DNA from: Microbacterium testaceum
Lineage (GTDB): Bacteria > Actinomycetota > Actinomycetes > Actinomycetales > Microbacteriaceae
NCBI RefSeq assembly: GCF_001476655.1
Contig: NZ_LDRT01000069.1
Span: 1 to 38,067, forward strand
Reading direction: 5' to 3'
DNA: 38,067 nt
Position 1 is the stretch's first letter. The number at the start of each line of letters is the position of its first letter. Shown here in pieces: positions 36,196-38,067 of the stretch. Both the position numbers and the translations under genes were made by a program. The notes under the pieces were generated by a model. That model was not told where the DNA came from. It was given only the letters and a program-made list of their open reading frames with translations, and made no database searches.

Positions 36196-37124
36196 GGTTC
36201 GCGCGCGCCGCGGGCGCCCGACTGATCGAGGTCGGCATCGTCTTCCTCGGTGTCACCTTCATCATCTACGCGATGGTCTGGGCGCTCCCGGGCGACCCGA
36301 TCGCGGCTCTGGGCGGCGATCGTCCGCTTCCGGCCGCCGTCGTCGCCGAACTGCGCCGGCAGTTCCACCTCGACGACCCGCTTCTCCTGCAGTATCTGCG
36401 CTACCTCGGCGGGCTGTTCACGGGTGACCTGGGCACCACCTTCGACGGCGTCCCGGTCGCCGACCGCATGTCGGCGCGCTGGCCGGTGACGATCACGCTG
36501 GCGATCACGGCATGGGTGATCGAGGTCGTGCTCGGCGTGCTCCTGGGCCTGGTGGCGGGGCTGCGCAAGAACAGCTGGATCGACCGCGGCGTGCTCTTGA
36601 CGACGATCCTCGCGACGTCGATCCCCATCTTCGTCGTCGCCGTCGGCGCCCAGCTGATCTTCGGACTCCAGCTGAAGTGGCTGCCCATCGCGGGGACGAC
36701 GGCGGGATGGCCGACCGCGTACATCCTGCCGGCGGCCGTCATCGCGATCTTCGGTCTCGCCGCGATCGCGCGCCTCATGCGCGGCAGCGTCATCGACACC
36801 CTCCAATCCGACTTCGTGCGGACGCTGCGGGCCAAGGGGGTGCCGCGTCGGACGATCGTCGGCACGCACGTGATGCGCAATTCCGTGGCCCCCGTGCTCA
36901 CCTTCGTCGCCATCGACCTGGGGTACCTCCTGGGCGGCGCGGTCGTGGTGGAGGGCGTCTTCAACCTCCCCGGTATCGGACAGCTGCTCTTCACCGCCAT
37001 CCGCACGCACGAGGGCCCGACCGTGGTGGGGGTCGGCACGACGCTGATCCTCATCTTCCTGGCGCTGAGCCTGCTGGTCGACCTCGTCAACTCCGCCCTC
37101 GACCCGAGGATCCGCCATGTCTGA
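36192..37124 (+). CDS. ABC transporter permease, DppB/OppB type, second system
   Basis: A 310-residue permease starting at a GTG that overlaps the M14 gene stop. It has six helices, W-A-L-P-G-D-P-I-A-A-L in the first periplasmic loop, R-Q-F-H-L-D-D-P-L-L-L-Q-Y, and the coupling loop R-T-L-R-A-K-G-V-P-R-R-T-I followed by R-N-S-V-A-P-V-L. The C-terminus D-L-V-N-S-A-L-D-P-R-I is standard. It overlaps the next permease gene by 8 bp. Confidence 0.93.
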   Translation: MRFARAAGARLIEVGIVFLGVTFIIYAMVWALPGDPIAALGGDRPLPAAVVAELRRQFHLDDPLLLQYLRYLGGLFTGDLGTTFDGVPVADRMSARWPVTITLAITAWVIEVVLGVLLGLVAGLRKNSWIDRGVLLTTILATSIPIFVVAVGAQLIFGLQLKWLPIAGTTAGWPTAYILPAAVIAIFGLAAIARLMRGSVIDTLQSDFVRTLRAKGVPRRTIVGTHVMRNSVAPVLTFVAIDLGYLLGGAVVVEGVFNLPGIGQLLFTAIRTHEGPTVVGVGTTLILIFLALSLLVDLVNSALDPRIRHV

Positions 37125-38007
37125 GATGATCGCCGCCACCGCGCCCGATGCGCCGACCCTCGTCGATCGCGGCCTGTGGTCGGTCCTGCGCCGCCGCGTG
37201 ACCTTCTGGGCACCGGTCATCGTGCTGGCCGTCCTGGCGCTGATCGCCCTGCTGCCCGGTCCCATCGCGATGCTCTTCGGCGGGGGCGACCCCCGCGCCT
37301 GCGACCTCGTCGACAGCGCTCTGCCGCCCGGCCCGGGGCACCCCTTCGGAACCGACCTGCAGGGCTGCGACATCTACGCCAACGTCGTCTTCGGCACGCG
37401 CACCTCGCTGTCGATCGGACTGCTGACCACCGCGCTGTGCCTGGTCGTCGCGATCGTGCTCGGCACCATCGCCGGCTACGCGGGAGGCATCCTGGACACC
37501 GTCATCTCGCGCCTGACGGACGTGTTCCTCGGCTTCCCGTTCATCCTCGGCGCGATCATCGTGCTCAACAGCCTCGGCAAGCCCGACCCCGTCCTCGTGT
37601 CGCTCGTGCTCGCGTTCTTCTCGTGGCCCACGATGGCGCGTCTCGTGCGCGGCGCCGTGCGCAGCGTGCGCGGCAACGACTACGTGCGCGCCGCGTCGGT
37701 GATCGGGCTCTCGCACGTGCAGATCGTCCTCCGGCACGTCCTGCCCAATGCGATCGGCCCCGTGCTGGCGATCGCGGCGACCTTCGTGGGCAGCGTCATC
37801 GTCGCCGAGTCGACGCTGACCTTCCTGGGCGTGGGGCTGCGCGCCCCCACGATCTCGTGGGGTCTGCAGCTGGCGAACGCGCAGTCGTACGTCGGCACGG
37901 CCCCGCATATGCTCCTGTTCCCCGCGCTCTTCCTCAGCATCACCGTGCTCGCGCTCATCACTCTGGGCGACACCGTGCGCGACGCCCTCGACCCGAAAGG
38001 ACGCTGA
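37117..38007 (+). CDS. ABC transporter permease, DppC/OppC type, second system
   Basis: A 296-residue permease. After the first helix comes H-P-F-G-T-D-L-Q-G-C-D-I-Y, where the usual Gly-Arg-Asp is Gly-Cys-Asp. The preceding loop contains another Cys (R-A-C-D), so a disulfide in the extracellular loop is possible. The coupling loop is R-A-A-S-V-I-G-L-S followed by R-H-V-L-P-N-A. It ends D-T-V-R-D-A-L-D-P-K. It pairs with the DppB-type protein before it. Confidence 0.92.
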   Translation: MSEMIAATAPDAPTLVDRGLWSVLRRRVTFWAPVIVLAVLALIALLPGPIAMLFGGGDPRACDLVDSALPPGPGHPFGTDLQGCDIYANVVFGTRTSLSIGLLTTALCLVVAIVLGTIAGYAGGILDTVISRLTDVFLGFPFILGAIIVLNSLGKPDPVLVSLVLAFFSWPTMARLVRGAVRSVRGNDYVRAASVIGLSHVQIVLRHVLPNAIGPVLAIAATFVGSVIVAESTLTFLGVGLRAPTISWGLQLANAQSYVGTAPHMLLFPALFLSITVLALITLGDTVRDALDPKGR

Positions 38008-38009
38008 CC

Positions 38010-38067
38010 GTGTCGACCCCTCCCTCCACTCCCGCCGCGACGCTCACCGACGCCACCGCCCCGGACG
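38010..38067 (+). CDS. Start of next operon gene, cut by window edge (expected ABC ATPase)
   Basis: A GTG at 38010, three bases after the permease stop and 10 bases after an aaagga site, opens a frame of 19 codons to the window end (Ser/Thr/Pro/Ala-rich). No domain is visible yet. In this operon type the next gene usually encodes the ATP-binding protein; that is inference from order only. Confidence 0.45.
   Translation, partial: MSTPPSTPAATLTDATAPD

Overview
The window is high-GC, densely packed actinobacterial DNA, most likely from Microbacterium or a close relative in Microbacteriaceae. This rests on the composition, many 4-bp ATGA/GTGA gene overlaps, a DUF222-type (13E12 repeat family) gene, a YkoEDC thiamine transporter behind a TPP riboswitch, and heavy use of the heptamer GGATGCC/GGCATCC. 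The genus is inference. No rRNA, tRNA, CRISPR array, insertion sequence or phage gene is visible.

Layout. At 1-689 is the start of a DUF222 gene cut by the window edge. At 690-1008 is a gene-poor stretch holding short GC-rich tandem repeats. At 1009-3410 (minus) a membrane-anchored D-Ala-D-Ala carboxypeptidase is coupled to a short YtrA-type GntR regulator. At 3454-6415 (plus) a TPP riboswitch precedes ykoE-ykoD-ykoC, an ECF transporter for thiamine or its pyrimidine precursor. At 6455-7189 (minus) is an APH(3')-like aminoglycoside phosphotransferase homologue, and at 7348-8316 a seven-helix membrane protein of unknown role. At 8362-10723 is a three-gene operon (SDR, PaaG-like crotonase, HSDL2-like SDR) of acyl-CoA-type metabolism.

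At 10841-19817 lies the most interesting block. A GntR/FCD regulator is divergent from an eight-gene operon: peptide-type ABC importer (binding protein, two permeases, two ATPases), cytoplasmic type-B carboxylesterase, AtuA (DUF1446) protein and a separate AtuA-C-like small protein. A strong palindromic operator overlaps the promoter, and a 29-bp-arm hairpin ends the operon. I read it as an import-then-hydrolyse catabolic system for an unidentified ester-containing compound, possibly working with the neighbouring SDR/crotonase operon.

At 19919-27316 is a beta-glucoside system: PTS EIIBCA, 6-phospho-beta-glucosidase and a HAD phosphatase, led by a clear RAT/terminator pair. The matching BglG/LicT antiterminator sits about 2 kb upstream, separated by a divergent AraC regulator and nitrilase pair. 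At 27509-29323 are rlmN and a small lipoprotein gene; bglG, rlmN and the lipoprotein gene all have a TANNNT box exactly 7 nt before the ATG, suggesting leaderless mRNAs. At 29479-33042 is an ABC-2 exporter with a NarL-type two-component system in one overlapping operon. At 33217-38067 a second peptide-type importer operon contains a cytoplasmic M14 metallocarboxypeptidase and runs off the right edge.
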